NCBI GenBank assembly: GCA_045110575.1
Contig: JBGCGF010000032.1
Coordinates: 1 to 64,000, forward strand
Direction of reading: 5' to 3'
Length of the DNA stretch: 64,000 nucleotides
Source: CALDTK01 sp045110575
GTDB taxonomy: Bacteria > Bacteroidota > Bacteroidia > Chitinophagales > Saprospiraceae
The position numbers and the translations under genes were made by a program. How positions within the stretch are numbered: position 1 is the stretch's first letter; each line of letters begins with the position of its first letter. Positions 63,394-64,000 of this stretch are shown here, in pieces. Below the pieces are notes generated by a model. That model had not been told where the DNA came from. It worked only from the letters and a program-made list of their open reading frames with translations, and did not search any database.

Positions 63394-63401
63394 TAGTTTT
63401 G
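63394..63401 (+). promoter_or_regulatory. Candidate -7 box (TAGTTTTG) of the hydrolase gene
   Basis: Matches TAnnTTTG exactly, 20 bp before the ATG at 63421, with the Crp/Fnr-type palindrome upstream taking the place of a -33 element. Confidence 0.5.
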
Positions 63402-63420
63402 CAGTTCAGCCCACATCACT

Positions 63421-64000
63421 ATGAAAACGAAGATCGCTCTAGCATTTATGCTCCTACTTTCGATAGGGTTAGTCTACCTATTCACTTACGTTCCTCCCCT
63501 TTCTGTAAAACATGGAATTATCGAGACTCAACTATATCTCGGAGATCAGAAGACACAACCCTTGGTTGTAGCCTTTGGCGGTGGTGGTGGCGGAAACGAT
63601 TGGTCGCGCGCCTACATGAAAGGCAAACGTGACACCTTGAACCAAAAAGGCTACGCCGTATTGGCCGTTGGCTATTTCAACGCTACGGGCACCCCAACGA
63701 GTCTAGATCGAATTTCGCTAGACGCGATTTCAGATTCAATTCTGCAAGTCGCTAACCACCCCAACATCGACGCTTCGAATATCGTGCTCATAGGAGGATC
63801 AAAAGGCGGCGAACTCATCTTAAATTTAGCTAGCCGCTTTACGCAGTACAAAGCAGTCATTGCGATGTCTACTTCAAATGTCACCTTCCCTGCACTCACC
63901 TGGGCCGCGAATACTTCATGTTGGACTTATCAGAATGAGGCAGTCCCCTATGTCCCTGCAGGCTTAAACACGATATCACCTGCACTAAAAGGAGACCTAT
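63421..64000 (+). CDS. BAAT/acyl-CoA thioester hydrolase-like alpha/beta hydrolase (partial)
   Basis: The frame starts at ATG 63421 and runs off the right edge (193 codons visible). A signal or anchor segment (KIALAFMLLLSIGLVYLFTY) is followed by FGGGGGGNDWSR, the oxyanion-loop glycines, and the nucleophile elbow VLIGGSKGGELILNLAS, typical of the BAAT C-terminal hydrolase family. The first 30 residues suggest periplasmic export. The catalytic Asp and His would lie beyond the window. The gene is preceded by an FNR-type box and a -7 box. Confidence 0.8.
   Translation, partial: MKTKIALAFMLLLSIGLVYLFTYVPPLSVKHGIIETQLYLGDQKTQPLVVAFGGGGGGNDWSRAYMKGKRDTLNQKGYAVLAVGYFNATGTPTSLDRISLDAISDSILQVANHPNIDASNIVLIGGSKGGELILNLASRFTQYKAVIAMSTSNVTFPALTWAANTSCWTYQNEAVPYVPAGLNTISPALKGDL

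Overview
The window comes from a Bacteroidota chromosome. Evidence: several secreted proteins end in a type IX secretion (T9SS) sorting domain; there is a one-protein hybrid two-component regulator; one DUF6090-type protein is present; Shine-Dalgarno sequences are mostly absent; and two TAnnTTTG-type -7 boxes can be seen. A marine, Saprospiria/Lewinella-like member would fit, but this is a guess. No rRNA, tRNA or CRISPR was seen.

Region 1-20 kb is accessory in character. It holds gene remnants (1-1.3 kb), an AT-rich two-gene unit of a small membrane protein plus a 1125-residue STAND-like NTPase (1.47-5.09 kb), a complete IS3/IS407-group element with a 4-bp target duplication (5211-6494), and an isolated gene with a possible nuclease motif. 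A VCBS-like lipoprotein gene is broken by one nonsense codon. An IS110-family element sits exactly in the loop of a REP-like palindrome, and about ten copies of that REP-like family lie between 9.5 and 19.1 kb. A toxin-antitoxin-chaperone-like operon (12.2-13.7 kb) follows, then a LytS/LytTR pair, an S41 peptidase, a serine hydrolase and a PA14-OmpA protein.

Region 20.8-33.1 kb is one large functional block. A DUF4132-type giant, split into two frames at an A6 run, is divergent from a tightly overlapping operon of an accessory protein, a MoxR AAA+ ATPase, another accessory protein, a vWA-containing protein and a TPR-like protein. It resembles the MoxR-vWA-beta-propeller ternary systems and the E. 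coli yeh cluster, so an NTP-dependent conflict or stress role is likely.

Region 33-64 kb has two more serine hydrolases, an arylamine N-acetyltransferase and an exported HIT protein. A carbohydrate locus follows: hybrid two-component regulator, 2227-residue modular DUF4832/CBM/T9SS protein, and GH31 enzyme. After it come small enzymes and regulators (Nudix-like, VOC, S4, GNAT, WYL, GyrI-like), a secreted HExxH protein, DUF4272 and DUF4240 proteins, and a Crp/Fnr regulator facing a perfect FNR-type box in front of a BAAT-like hydrolase that runs off the window.

Across 21.6-59.6 kb the 14-mer GCTTTCGCCAAAAC occurs nine times exactly, in coding and intergenic DNA alike. It is absent in exact form from the accessory first 20 kb. 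It behaves like a DNA-uptake or other genome-wide signal sequence and is the most unusual pattern in the window.
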